Assembly (NCBI GenBank): GCA_031376425.1 | Contig: JANMDR010000243.1 | Coordinates: 1 to 13,113 of the forward strand | Source: JANMDR01 sp031376425 | GTDB lineage: Bacteria > Pseudomonadota > Gammaproteobacteria > Burkholderiales > Usitatibacteraceae | DNA: 13,113 bases | Direction: 5' to 3' | In this document: positions 5,695 to 12,953 of the stretch, one piece after another | Position numbering within the stretch: position 1 is the first letter of the stretch | Layout: each line of letters starts with the position of its first letter | Notes under the pieces: model-generated | Databases searched by the model: none | What the model was told of the DNA's origin: nothing | The model's input: only the letters and a program-made list of their open reading frames with translations | Translations under genes and position numbers: made by a program

Positions 5695-6170
5695 TCGTGC
5701 TTGATACCAATGTTGTATCTGAAGCCATGAAGCCGGAACCAGATGCCGCTGTGCGCGATTGGTTGAATAATCAGGCTGCCGAAACGCTGTATCTATCTAG
5801 CGTGACCTTAGCAGAACTACTATTTGGGATAGGGGTACTGCCACAAGGTAAGCGTAAAGACATGTTGACGCAGGCGCTTGACGGACTCTTAAGTTTATTC
5901 AAGGGGCGCATACTCCCATTCGACACGGATGCAGCGAGGCGCTATGCCGAAATGGCGGCAGCCGCGAAAGCGGCTGGGCGCGGATTGCCAACACTTGATG
6001 GCTATATTGCCGCCATCGCAGCATCACGGAGTTTTATCGTGGCGTCACGCGATACTGCACCGTACGAAGCTACTACGGTTTCAGTCATTAACCCGTGGAC
6101 GGCGGGCGATAATACAGATATGACAGCGCACGGACAGAGCACTGACATAGCGCAAAGTAGGCGGCCTTGA
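5691..6170 (+). CDS. vapC: VapC/FitB-family PIN-domain ribonuclease toxin
   Basis: A 159-residue PIN-domain toxin, predicted to cleave RNA with Mg2+ or Mn2+. The four acidic active-site positions are visible: Asp5 in VLDTNVVSE, Glu42 in TLAELLFGI, Asp103 in PTLDGYIAAIA, and Asp121 in ASRDTAPYEA. The domain closes with the usual VINPW near residue 136. About 23 polar residues (TAGDNTDMTAHGQS onwards) follow, longer than the common end of this family. The ATG overlaps the antitoxin stop (ATGA). The gene ends 12 nt before the convergent DHH gene, leaving almost no room for a terminator. With all acidic residues present the toxin looks active. Confidence 0.93.
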   Translation: MIVLDTNVVSEAMKPEPDAAVRDWLNNQAAETLYLSSVTLAELLFGIGVLPQGKRKDMLTQALDGLLSLFKGRILPFDTDAARRYAEMAAAAKAAGRGLPTLDGYIAAIAASRSFIVASRDTAPYEATTVSVINPWTAGDNTDMTAHGQSTDIAQSRRP

Positions 6171-6182
6171 ATGCTGCCAGCG

Positions 6183-7265
6183 TCAACCGTATGCCGCGCG
6201 CAGTGCCTCATGCAGTGCCACGAGTTGCGATACGGGTAGCGTGTTAATACCCGCAGCTGCACGGCGGCCACCGCCGGTGGCAAACTGGCTGGCGATGGTA
6301 TCAGCACCAGCCCAATCACCTAGTTGCGGTACGCGAATGCTCACGCTAAACTGCGGCTCCGTGCTTTGCGCAGCAGGAGATAAAACCGGTGTGAATATAG
6401 CGTGCACTTTATGCGGGGCTGCCGCGCTGACCTGATTGGCGAAGGTGCCGTTGGCACGACGGCTGGCTGGCGCATCTGGCAACATCCACATTTGACAGTG
6501 CGGGGAAATATCGTGCGGCACTACCTGCGATAATCGCGCTAAATCGGCATTAGCACCGCTTTCAAGGCACGTAATCATGTCAGACGTCGCGAAGTAAGCC
6601 AACGGGTCTGCGAAGCCTGCAATCGCCTCTAAGATCGTTTGCGGTGGGTAGTGCAAATCGGCCACGCTATCGCCATAGGCGTTGTAATTTATTGCTCGAC
6701 CTATGCGTGCTAGGTCAGCAAGTTCATTTTGGGTAAAGGAGGCTTTACCGCTGGGTAGGAGGCCGTCACCAAAGGCAGCAGTGGGCTGGAGGCCATCACC
6801 AAAGGCAGCATTGGGTTGGAGACCGTCGCCGAAGGCGGCGGCGGTGGCCCAAGCGTGATAGCGGTGCTGCAGATAGGCATCCACAATCAAGCTGGTGCAG
6901 GTGATTGCGGCCATATCAAGGTGGGCATGCAGGTTCGGGTGGGGCTGGTATAAGGTGGCGCGGTGGTGATCAAAATAATGCACCGTAGCCCCTTGGTCAA
7001 GCAGCACGTAAAGGGAAGTAGCATTGCTATCAAGGGAAATATCGCAGACAAAAATTTCTGCATTGCGCCAATCCGTTGCCGCATAATCCCTTTGCAGCTT
7101 CGCTAGTAGGTTTATGTCGCGCTTAACGCCGGTAAGCCATTTGGAGGGCGCATTTTCAATCGCCTTCGCAGACGCGCCATTCATCGCATGGTGCAAGCGT
7201 AATTGATGCGTAGCGATGATGCCATCAGCATCGCCATTGAATACATAAAATAATTGCTTGGGCAT
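6183..7265 (-). CDS. DHH/DHHA1-family phosphoesterase
   Basis: A 360-residue DHH-superfamily protein, expected to hydrolyse phosphoester bonds with two divalent metals in the cytoplasm. Motif I is F-N-G-D-A-D-G at residues 9-15 (Asn at the first position where many members have Asp). Motif II is C-D-I-S with Asp75. The D-H-H signature is at 99-101 (YFDHHRATL). The C-terminal DHHA1-type loop is G-G-G-R-R-A-A-A-G at 331-339, with Arg where GGGH is common. In the middle, AAFGDGLQPN is present three times in tandem (143-172), encoded by a 3 x 30-bp array. AAFGD is a normal conserved piece of the family, so this looks like expansion of a real motif. The ATG is 9 nt after the APS kinase stop; no good Shine-Dalgarno is seen, so translational coupling is likely. 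pAp or a nano-oligonucleotide are possible substrates (inference). Confidence 0.85.
   Translation of the reverse strand: MPKQLFYVFNGDADGIIATHQLRLHHAMNGASAKAIENAPSKWLTGVKRDINLLAKLQRDYAATDWRNAEIFVCDISLDSNATSLYVLLDQGATVHYFDHHRATLYQPHPNLHAHLDMAAITCTSLIVDAYLQHRYHAWATAAAFGDGLQPNAAFGDGLQPTAAFGDGLLPSGKASFTQNELADLARIGRAINYNAYGDSVADLHYPPQTILEAIAGFADPLAYFATSDMITCLESGANADLARLSQVVPHDISPHCQMWMLPDAPASRRANGTFANQVSAAAPHKVHAIFTPVLSPAAQSTEPQFSVSIRVPQLGDWAGADTIASQFATGGGRRAAAGINTLPVSQLVALHEALRAAYG
6750..6839 (-). repeat. In-frame tandem repeat, 3 x 30 bp, in the DHH gene
   Basis: Three adjoining 30-bp units lie at 6750-6779, 6780-6809 and 6810-6839. By eye the first two agree at about 25 of 30 positions and the second and third at about 23. 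They encode AAFGDGLQPN, AAFGDGLQPT and AAFGDGLLPS. The copies have no spacers and sit inside an open frame, so this is coding duplication and not CRISPR. Confidence 0.9.
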
Positions 7266-7274
7266 ACTAGAGGT

Positions 7275-7904
7275 TCAACGCGAAGCGTCGCTATCACGCT
7301 GCGGCAACACCCCATCGTGCTGCAGTCGCAGCACTAGGTTAGGCAATACCCCATCGTGCTGCAGCCGCAGCACTAGTTGCGCCACCGCATCGGCCACGGA
7401 CGTGACGGCGGTATCGATTAAAATATCGGCATCGGCAGGCGCTTCGAAGGGGTCGGAGATGCCGGTAAATCCTGCTAATTGCCCCGAGCGCGCCTTGGCA
7501 TACAGCCCTTTAGGATCGCGTGATTCGCACACGGCCAAGCTCGTTGCTACATACACCAAATAAAATTTTCCCAACGGTTCAACCTGACGGCGCACGGCCA
7601 GCCGCGCCGCATCAAACGGGGCAATCAGCGCACATATGGCCAAGCCGCCGTGGCGGGTCACTTCTGCCGCCACAAAACCGACTCGCTTAATATTGGTTTC
7701 ACGATCCTCCCGCGAAAATCCCAAACCAGCGCTCAAGTGAGTGCGCACAATATCGCCATCAAGCAGCGTCACCGCACGTCCGAAACTGTGCGTAATTTGC
7801 GCCGCCAGCGCCTCCGCCAAGGTAGATTTACCCGCGCCGGAAAGACCAACTAAAAATAGAGTGGCACCTAACAATGAGCAACTTTCAAGTAGTCCATATG
7901 ACAA
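7275..7904 (-). CDS. cysC: Adenylylsulfate (APS) kinase
   Basis: A 209-residue APS kinase: ATP + adenylyl sulfate gives PAPS + ADP, the second step of sulfate activation, in the cytoplasm. The Walker A loop G-L-S-G-A-G-K-S is at 20-27. LLDGDIVRTHLSAGLGFSRE at about 47-66 and NIKRVGF at 71-77 are diagnostic, as are RDPKGLYAKARSG (129-141) and FTGISDPFEAP (146-156). Residue 95, in LIAPFDAAR, is Ala where the E. coli-type enzyme has Ser; other APS kinases also vary here. The C-terminus carries LVLRLQHDGVLP twice in tandem. No ATG is in frame before Walker A: the first candidate is TTG 7904 (an in-frame TGA lies 21 nt upstream), with TTG 7874 as alternative. The N-terminus is shorter than usual, so the gene may be trimmed. 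No cysDN is nearby; the DHH gene follows after 9 nt. Confidence 0.9.
   Translation of the reverse strand: MSYGLLESCSLLGATLFLVGLSGAGKSTLAEALAAQITHSFGRAVTLLDGDIVRTHLSAGLGFSREDRETNIKRVGFVAAEVTRHGGLAICALIAPFDAARLAVRRQVEPLGKFYLVYVATSLAVCESRDPKGLYAKARSGQLAGFTGISDPFEAPADADILIDTAVTSVADAVAQLVLRLQHDGVLPNLVLRLQHDGVLPQRDSDASR
7303..7380 (-). repeat. In-frame tandem repeat, 2 x 39 bp, containing hairpins, in cysC
   Basis: Two adjoining 39-bp units, 7303-7341 and 7342-7380, match at about 34 of 39 positions and encode a duplicated 13-residue LVLRLQHDGVLP(N/Q). Each unit has a perfect 7-bp stem GTGCTGC/GCAGCAC with a 4-nt loop (7317-7334 and 7356-7373). That may have helped the duplication arise by slippage. 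Confidence 0.88.
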
Positions 7905-8084
7905 ATGAGCATGGCAAAAGATTCAATGCCACAATTGTACCGCGACACCTGCGCGTATTGTGGGCGCCGCGCTTAATTCGAGGCTGCAACCACCCCGTCC
8001 CTAGCGTGTTGGCACAGGCACACATATCTTGTGATCGACATCGCATTACACTCGTATGAGCCTATGCACCGCCGTCATATTCTC

Positions 8085-8274
8085 ACCGCAATATTTGCAA
8101 GAATGAGCATTACCCTCCCGTACCGCGCTCATTTGGCAAACTCGGCGGGGGTGCTTTTCTTGGGTTACTTTCTTTTTGCACAAGCAAAAGAAAGTGACTT
8201 GCTGGCGTCAACCACGCCATGGTGGATGAATGCACAATACCAATTATTTCCACCACCGCGATATTTGCAAAAAT
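8085..8274 (+). repeat. 20-bp direct repeats flanking a hairpin
   Basis: ACCGCAATATTTGCAAGAAT at 8085-8104 recurs as ACCGCGATATTTGCAAAAAT at 8255-8274, with 2 mismatches in 20. The copies start 170 bp apart and bracket the hairpin at 8164-8198. This may mark an inserted repeat element or two binding sites. Confidence 0.65.
8164..8198. repeat. REP-like hairpin
   Basis: GTTACTTTCTTTTTGC at 8164-8179 pairs with GCAAAAGAAAGTGAC at 8184-8198 with one G-T pair and one bulged T, leaving a 4-nt loop. Stem-loops of this GGTTACTTTCTTTT type are frequent intergenic repeats in proteobacteria. It lies downstream of the pump gene and could act in transcript stability or as a weak terminator. Confidence 0.7.
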
Positions 8275-8280
8275 ACCCAC

Positions 8281-11200
8281 CTATGCTCCCACCGCCACCC
8301 CGCCGCCATTCCCCGGCGTGGCTGGATGCAGCCTGAACCACGCGGCGTATAACGCTGGTAGGAAGAACAGGGTTAGCAGGGTGGCGACTAGTAGGCCGCC
8401 CATGATGGCTACGGCCATGGGGCCGAAAAAGTCGGATCGGGTTAGGGGGATCATCGCTAGAATGGCGGCGATTGATGTTAGGGCGATGGGGCGGAAGCGG
8501 CGTACTGTGGCGTCGATTACGGCGGCGAAGGGGGGGTGGCCGGCTGCTATATCTTGTTCAATCTGATCGATTAAAATCACTGAGCTGCGCATGATTATGC
8601 CGGTGAGCGCTAGGGTGCCGAGCATGGCCACAAAGCCGAAGGGCTTATTGAATGCCAACAGCCCTAACACCACGCCAATTAAGCCCAACGGTGCGGTGAG
8701 CACAACAATAATCACGCGTTGAAAGCTGCCCAGCTGTAGCATCAATACCGTAAACACCACGCCTAAAAATAGCGGAATGCCAGCAGCGATGGAGGAGCCA
8801 CCCTTAGCGCTTTCTTCTACTGCGCCGCCTACATCAATTCTATAGCCTGGTGGTAATTTGGCGCGAATATCCACAAGCTTGGTATTAATCTGGCCGCTGA
8901 CTGTGGCTGGCTGCAGGCCTTGCTGATAAATATCGGCACGTACGGTGATGGTGGGTAGGCGATCACGGCGGAAAATTACGCCGTCCTCAAACTCATATTT
9001 TACGTTGGCAATTTGCGTTAGGGCAACAGGGCCGGCACGTGTCGGCACGATGAGGCTTTCTAGCAGATGCAGGCGGGCGCGTTCTTCTGGCGGGCCGCGT
9101 ACGGTGATGTCGATCAATTTATCGCGCTCTCTAAATTGGGTGACGGTGGCACCGTTGAGTGAGGAGAATAAAAACTGCGCAAGTTCTTGTGAGGAGATGC
9201 CTAAGAGCCGCGCTTTGTCTTGGTCTACTTCAAGGCGCACAATTTTTGAGCGTTCATCCCAATCAAATTGCACCTGTGCCAAGCCATCGGTTTTACGCAT
9301 CACGTCGGCCACTTCTGCGGCGATGGCGCGGATGGTGGGAATATCTTCACCAGACACACGGAATTGCACGGGGAAGCCCACTGGCGGGCCGTTTTGCAGT
9401 TCTACTACGCGTGAGCGAATTTCTGGAAAATCATTTTGAAATAATTCAATCAAACGCGCCCGCAAAATATTGCGCGCCTTCACGCTTTTGGCCGTTAATA
9501 CAAATTGGCTAAAGCTGGCTGCCGGTAATTGCTGATCGAACGGTAAATAAAAGCGCGGGCTGCCGGTACCCACATAGGCTACATAGTTATCCAGCACATC
9601 GTTTTGCTTGGCTAAATAGGCTTCCAGTTTTTTTACCTGCACTTCCGATGCGCTAATGGATGCGCCTTCGGCCAGCTTTAAATCCACCACCAATTCCACA
9701 CGGGTGGAGGAGGGAAAAAACTGCTGCTGCACTTTACCGAAAAGAAAAACCGCAAACGCGAATAATAATACCGTTGCCAATATAACTGTTTTGCGGTGGA
9801 TGACGCACCACTGCACCCAGCGCCGAATATGCACATATAGCGGGCGGGCGTAAATATCATGTTCGCCACCATGGGCGTTGCTGCTTACGCTGGTTTCAAC
9901 CGCTTGCGGTGCCAACATACTAGCAATACGCCCCCCCACGATGGGGATAGCTTTGAACCAACCGGCAACGCGGCGCATTCTCGGGGTGATGACGGGTTTG
10001 CCATCTTTATAATCGGGCAGTAGATGGTAGCCAAAATAGGGAATAAAAATAACCGCCGCCACCCAGCTTAGCAGTAGCGAAATAGACGTCACCTGAAATA
10101 TAGAGCGGGTGTATTCCCCCGTGCCGGATTTTGCGGTGGCGATGGGTAAAAAACCCGCCACTGTCACCAAGGTGCCGCTTAACATCGGGAAGGCGGTGGA
10201 GCTATAGGCAAAGCTGGCTGCTTTAACCCTATCCATGCCCTGTTCCATCTTTACGGCCATCATTTCTACGGCAATAATGGCATCATCAACCAGCAGGCCC
10301 AGCCCTAAAATTAGGGCACCCAATGATATTTTGTGCAGACCCACATCAAACAAATACATGAAGAAAAACGTTTGCGCCAACACCAGCGGAATAGAAATCG
10401 CCACCACCAAACCGGAGCGCACACCAAGGCTTAAAAAGGTGACCGCCAAAACAATGATGACCGCTTCGGCCAAGGAACGAATAAATTCGCTAATGCTGGC
10501 GGCAACCGCACGTGGCTGATTATTTACCCGATGCAACGATAGCCCCACGGGCAGGTCTTTTTCCAGCCGCGCTACGGTTTCTTCCAGATGCTTACCCAAG
10601 CCGATGATATCCCCCCCTAATCGCATGGAAACACCTAGCCCCAGCGCCGGTTCACCCAGATAGCGCACCTTGCTAAAAGCGGGGTTCACATAGGTGCGTT
10701 TTACGTTGGCGATATCGCCAATTTTGAAGGTGCGATTATTAGCCCGTATCGTAAAATTACGCACGGCTTCGATGGATTCAAACGCACCAGTAGCACGCAC
10801 ATAAATTTTATCAGTAGGGGTTTCAAAATAGCCGCCTGGGGTCATGGCGTTTTGCTGCTGCATGGCGCTAAATATGGTGGCGGAATCGACGCCAATATTG
10901 GCGAGCTTGATATTCGACAGCTCAATATCAATACGTTCTTCCTGCTCGCCCAAAATATCGACTTTGGCAACGTCGGGCACCCGCAACATTTCGCGGCGCA
11001 CGCGATCAGCATAAATTTTCTTATCGGCATAACTATAGCCATCACCGGTGATGGCAAAAATATCGCCGAAGGTATCGCCAAACTCATCATTAAAAAACGG
11101 CCCCACTACACCTTGCGGCAAGGTGTGGCGAATATCGCCCACTCTCTTGCGTACTTGGTAGGCAATTTCCGGTACGGCGGAAGAGGGCGCACCGTCATTC

Positions 11201-11493
11201 ATGGCAAAGAAAATCACGGATTCGCCGGGGCGCGAGAAGCTCCGCAAAAAGCTTAAATTAGGCACTTCTTGCAGCTTGCGTTCTAATTTTTCCGTGACCT
11301 GACTATCCATTTCCGCTGGCGATGCGCCCGGCCAAATGGTGCGTATGGTCATGAATTTAAAGGTAAAGGGCGGGTCTTCGGATTGCCCCAAACGGCCATA
11401 AGAAAATATGCCCATCACACCCATGACAAGAATCATATACAGCACCAAAGGTTGATGCTTTAAGGCCCATTCAGAAAGATTGATATTTTTCAT
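8281..11493 (-). CDS. RND multidrug efflux transporter, inner-membrane permease
   Basis: A 1070-residue proton-driven RND pump of the AcrB/HAE1 type, which takes substrates from the periplasm or inner membrane and passes them to an outer-membrane channel. The first helix lies at residues 16-33, then the porter domain begins IRTIWPGASPAEMDSQV (about 50-66). Helix 4 carries the proton-relay pair Asp403-Asp404 in GLGLLVDDAIIAVE. A cytoplasmic loop with amphipathic segments precedes helix 7 (IHRKTVILATVLLFAFAVFLF). In the second half, GIIMRSSVILIDQIEQD has Arg969 at the place of the AcrB helix-10 lysine, a variation known in some RND branches. The C-terminus ends PGNGGGVAVGA. The start is ATG 11493. 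The fusion-protein gene lies 111 nt upstream; no outer-membrane factor is in the window. C7 or G7 runs lie at 8530, 9931 and 10611 without breaking the frame. Substrate range is unknown. Confidence 0.95.
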   Translation of the reverse strand: MKNINLSEWALKHQPLVLYMILVMGVMGIFSYGRLGQSEDPPFTFKFMTIRTIWPGASPAEMDSQVTEKLERKLQEVPNLSFLRSFSRPGESVIFFAMNDGAPSSAVPEIAYQVRKRVGDIRHTLPQGVVGPFFNDEFGDTFGDIFAITGDGYSYADKKIYADRVRREMLRVPDVAKVDILGEQEERIDIELSNIKLANIGVDSATIFSAMQQQNAMTPGGYFETPTDKIYVRATGAFESIEAVRNFTIRANNRTFKIGDIANVKRTYVNPAFSKVRYLGEPALGLGVSMRLGGDIIGLGKHLEETVARLEKDLPVGLSLHRVNNQPRAVAASISEFIRSLAEAVIIVLAVTFLSLGVRSGLVVAISIPLVLAQTFFFMYLFDVGLHKISLGALILGLGLLVDDAIIAVEMMAVKMEQGMDRVKAASFAYSSTAFPMLSGTLVTVAGFLPIATAKSGTGEYTRSIFQVTSISLLLSWVAAVIFIPYFGYHLLPDYKDGKPVITPRMRRVAGWFKAIPIVGGRIASMLAPQAVETSVSSNAHGGEHDIYARPLYVHIRRWVQWCVIHRKTVILATVLLFAFAVFLFGKVQQQFFPSSTRVELVVDLKLAEGASISASEVQVKKLEAYLAKQNDVLDNYVAYVGTGSPRFYLPFDQQLPAASFSQFVLTAKSVKARNILRARLIELFQNDFPEIRSRVVELQNGPPVGFPVQFRVSGEDIPTIRAIAAEVADVMRKTDGLAQVQFDWDERSKIVRLEVDQDKARLLGISSQELAQFLFSSLNGATVTQFRERDKLIDITVRGPPEERARLHLLESLIVPTRAGPVALTQIANVKYEFEDGVIFRRDRLPTITVRADIYQQGLQPATVSGQINTKLVDIRAKLPPGYRIDVGGAVEESAKGGSSIAAGIPLFLGVVFTVLMLQLGSFQRVIIVVLTAPLGLIGVVLGLLAFNKPFGFVAMLGTLALTGIIMRSSVILIDQIEQDIAAGHPPFAAVIDATVRRFRPIALTSIAAILAMIPLTRSDFFGPMAVAIMGGLLVATLLTLFFLPALYAAWFRLHPATPGNGGGVAVGA

Positions 11494-11558
11494 GTTGACT
11501 CAAAATTGGTTTTTTAAACTATTGCCGCTATTTGTTGTTATTCATGGCTATCGCCGTC

Positions 11559-11578
11559 ATTCCAGCGCAGGCTGGAAT
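11559..11578. repeat. REP-like hairpin between fusion protein and pump genes
   Basis: ATTCCAGC (11559-11566) and GCTGGAAT (11571-11578) form a perfect 8-bp stem with the 4-nt loop GCAG. The surrounding CGTCATTCCAGCGCAGG is a well-known type of intergenic repeat in beta- and gammaproteobacteria. Lying inside the operon, it could stabilise the upstream mRNA or reduce read-through into the pump gene (inference). Confidence 0.75.
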
Positions 11579-11604
11579 CCAGTCCATCGTTTAACTAATT
11601 AGGT

Positions 11605-12912
11605 CTAGCGTGCAAGGGTTGCAGGAACAGCCGCTGCCTGCATGACAGGTTTATCCATCACTGGAGCATTAGGTGCATAACCCACCTTGCCATCGCCGCG
11701 CACTGTCGGGTCAATAATCGGCCGCACTTGCTCGCCATCACGCAGCTTGTGCACACCAGCGGCGACGATCACATCACCGAAGCTGAGGGTTTGCGCTACG
11801 GGCACACCGGCTAATAGTTTCATGGGTGCTACCTGTGCCGAGGTTTCTTTATATTGCACCACAGTGACGGGCACGCTGGCTAATTTGCCATCGGCTAAAA
11901 TTTTCCACAAATAGGCTTGATCGCCCTTGATATAAATTGCCGATAAGGGCACGCTTATCGCTACCGCCTCCGAATTGCCAATGAACACACCATAGGCGCT
12001 CATGCCTAATTGCACCGCTTCGTTTGGCGCATCAAGGGCGATGCGCACGGCATAGGTACGGGTGATGGCATCAGCGGCACCTGCTACCTCGCGCACCCGC
12101 GCCGCATAGGATTTACCGGGCTGCGACCATAACACCACGTTTAAGGTATCAGTCGTTGTTACACTACTTTTTTTAGGGGGGGTGGTACTTTTATTACTTA
12201 CGGCAGCAGCGGCGCGAAACATCGCTACCTTCCCTTCGGGAATATGAATCGCCAATTCCTTTTGCGCTGGGTTGGCAATGCGCAATACGGTTTGCCCAGC
12301 TGCAACTACCTGCCCCGCTTCGGCCAACACACTCGTCACCACGCCATCTTCAGAAGCGGTAAGGGTGGTATAGCTGGATTGATTGGCCGACACACCAGCC
12401 TGCGCCTTGGCAGCAGCTAAACGGGCGGCGGCGGCATTGCTCACGTTGAGCTTTTGATCCAGCGCCGATTGGCTCACAAAGCCCTTGGCAAATAAATCTT
12501 TAAAGCGCTGATATTCGCTGCGAGCAAATTGATCTTCAGTCGCAAAGGCGGCCACATTGGCCCCCGCCGCTTGTGATGCTAAAGCGGCATCTTGCGGGTC
12601 CAGCCGCGCGAGAGCCTGACCACGCTTAACCACCGCACCTTGATCTACCAGCCGCGCAATAATTTTGCCATTGACCCGAAACGCCTGATCGGATTCATTA
12701 CGCGCCCTAATTTCCCCCGGATAAACTTCAGCATCCTGCCCTGCGTCTGCCCCAATTTTATAACTCAGCGCTGGGCGTATTGTGGCCGCAGGCTCCACCG
12801 CTTTATGGCACGCCGTCAAGCTTGAAAGCAGGATGGCCGCACCAGCAATGGCTACATAAATAGGGGAAACGCGGGTTGAAACAATGGAAAAATAAGCGAA
12901 ATTTGGCAACAC
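11605..12912 (-). CDS. RND efflux periplasmic adaptor (membrane-fusion) lipoprotein
   Basis: A 435-residue HlyD/AcrA-type adaptor linking the RND pump to an outer-membrane channel. The N-terminus is a long type II signal peptide (hydrophobic YVAIAGAAILLSSL) with lipobox L-T-A-C, Cys35 being the predicted lipid anchor. The two halves of the lipoyl domain are clear: VNGKIIARLVDQGAVVKRGQ and, after the hairpin, DGVVTSVLAEAGQVVAAGQ. Between them lies an Ala-rich alpha-helical hairpin (about 105-175), and beta-barrel and membrane-proximal domains follow. A longer form from GTG 12924 exists, but GTG 12912 has GGAG six bases upstream and is preferred. A G7 run is at 12176-12182 inside a Lys/Ser/Thr-rich insert (NKSTTPPKKSSVTTTD) in the barrel region. 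It is the first gene of the operon, followed by the pump gene after 111 nt. Confidence 0.92.
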   Translation of the reverse strand: MLPNFAYFSIVSTRVSPIYVAIAGAAILLSSLTACHKAVEPAATIRPALSYKIGADAGQDAEVYPGEIRARNESDQAFRVNGKIIARLVDQGAVVKRGQALARLDPQDAALASQAAGANVAAFATEDQFARSEYQRFKDLFAKGFVSQSALDQKLNVSNAAAARLAAAKAQAGVSANQSSYTTLTASEDGVVTSVLAEAGQVVAAGQTVLRIANPAQKELAIHIPEGKVAMFRAAAAVSNKSTTPPKKSSVTTTDTLNVVLWSQPGKSYAARVREVAGAADAITRTYAVRIALDAPNEAVQLGMSAYGVFIGNSEAVAISVPLSAIYIKGDQAYLWKILADGKLASVPVTVVQYKETSAQVAPMKLLAGVPVAQTLSFGDVIVAAGVHKLRDGEQVRPIIDPTVRGDGKVGYAPNAPVMDKPVMQAAAVPATLAR

Positions 12913-12939
12913 GATAGACTCCACGAGGATATACAGATA

Positions 12940-12953
12940 ACTGACTAGTCAGT
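12940..12953. promoter_or_regulatory. 14-bp perfect palindrome, candidate TetR-type operator
   Basis: ACTGACTAGTCAGT is a perfect palindrome. It starts right after the -10 box of the leftward promoter and covers the expected transcription start, an ideal place for repression. TGAC-n-GTCA palindromes of this form are typical of TetR-family repressors that control efflux operons. The repressor is probably the divergent gene at the right edge, but that is inference. Confidence 0.7.

Larger units (their letters stand above)
7905..8280. other. Gene-free stretch between cysC and the RND pump gene
   Basis: Both flanking genes read leftwards, so this is the space downstream of the pump gene and upstream of the kinase. 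It holds a long hairpin and two copies of a 20-bp direct repeat (listed separately). A 101-codon plus-strand frame at 8031-8336 runs through the hairpin and into the antisense of the pump gene, and I do not believe it. A 14-codon ATG frame, MLICHMDYLKVAHC, begins at 7914 on the minus strand and overlaps the kinase start in another frame; it is noted only as a possible leader. Confidence 0.5.

Noticed and set aside
6750..6839. CRISPR-like short repeats
   Set aside because: The three 30-bp units are contiguous without spacers, lie in frame in a protein gene, and encode a conserved family motif.
8031..8336. 101-codon plus-strand open frame with LGYFLFAQAKES
   Set aside because: It reads through a REP-like hairpin, and the same peptide-like string arises from copies of that repeat; it also runs into the pump gene antisense.
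8945..11256. Several plus-strand frames of 94-164 codons
   Set aside because: They are antisense shadows of the RND pump gene, whose reading frame is unbroken and clearly conserved.
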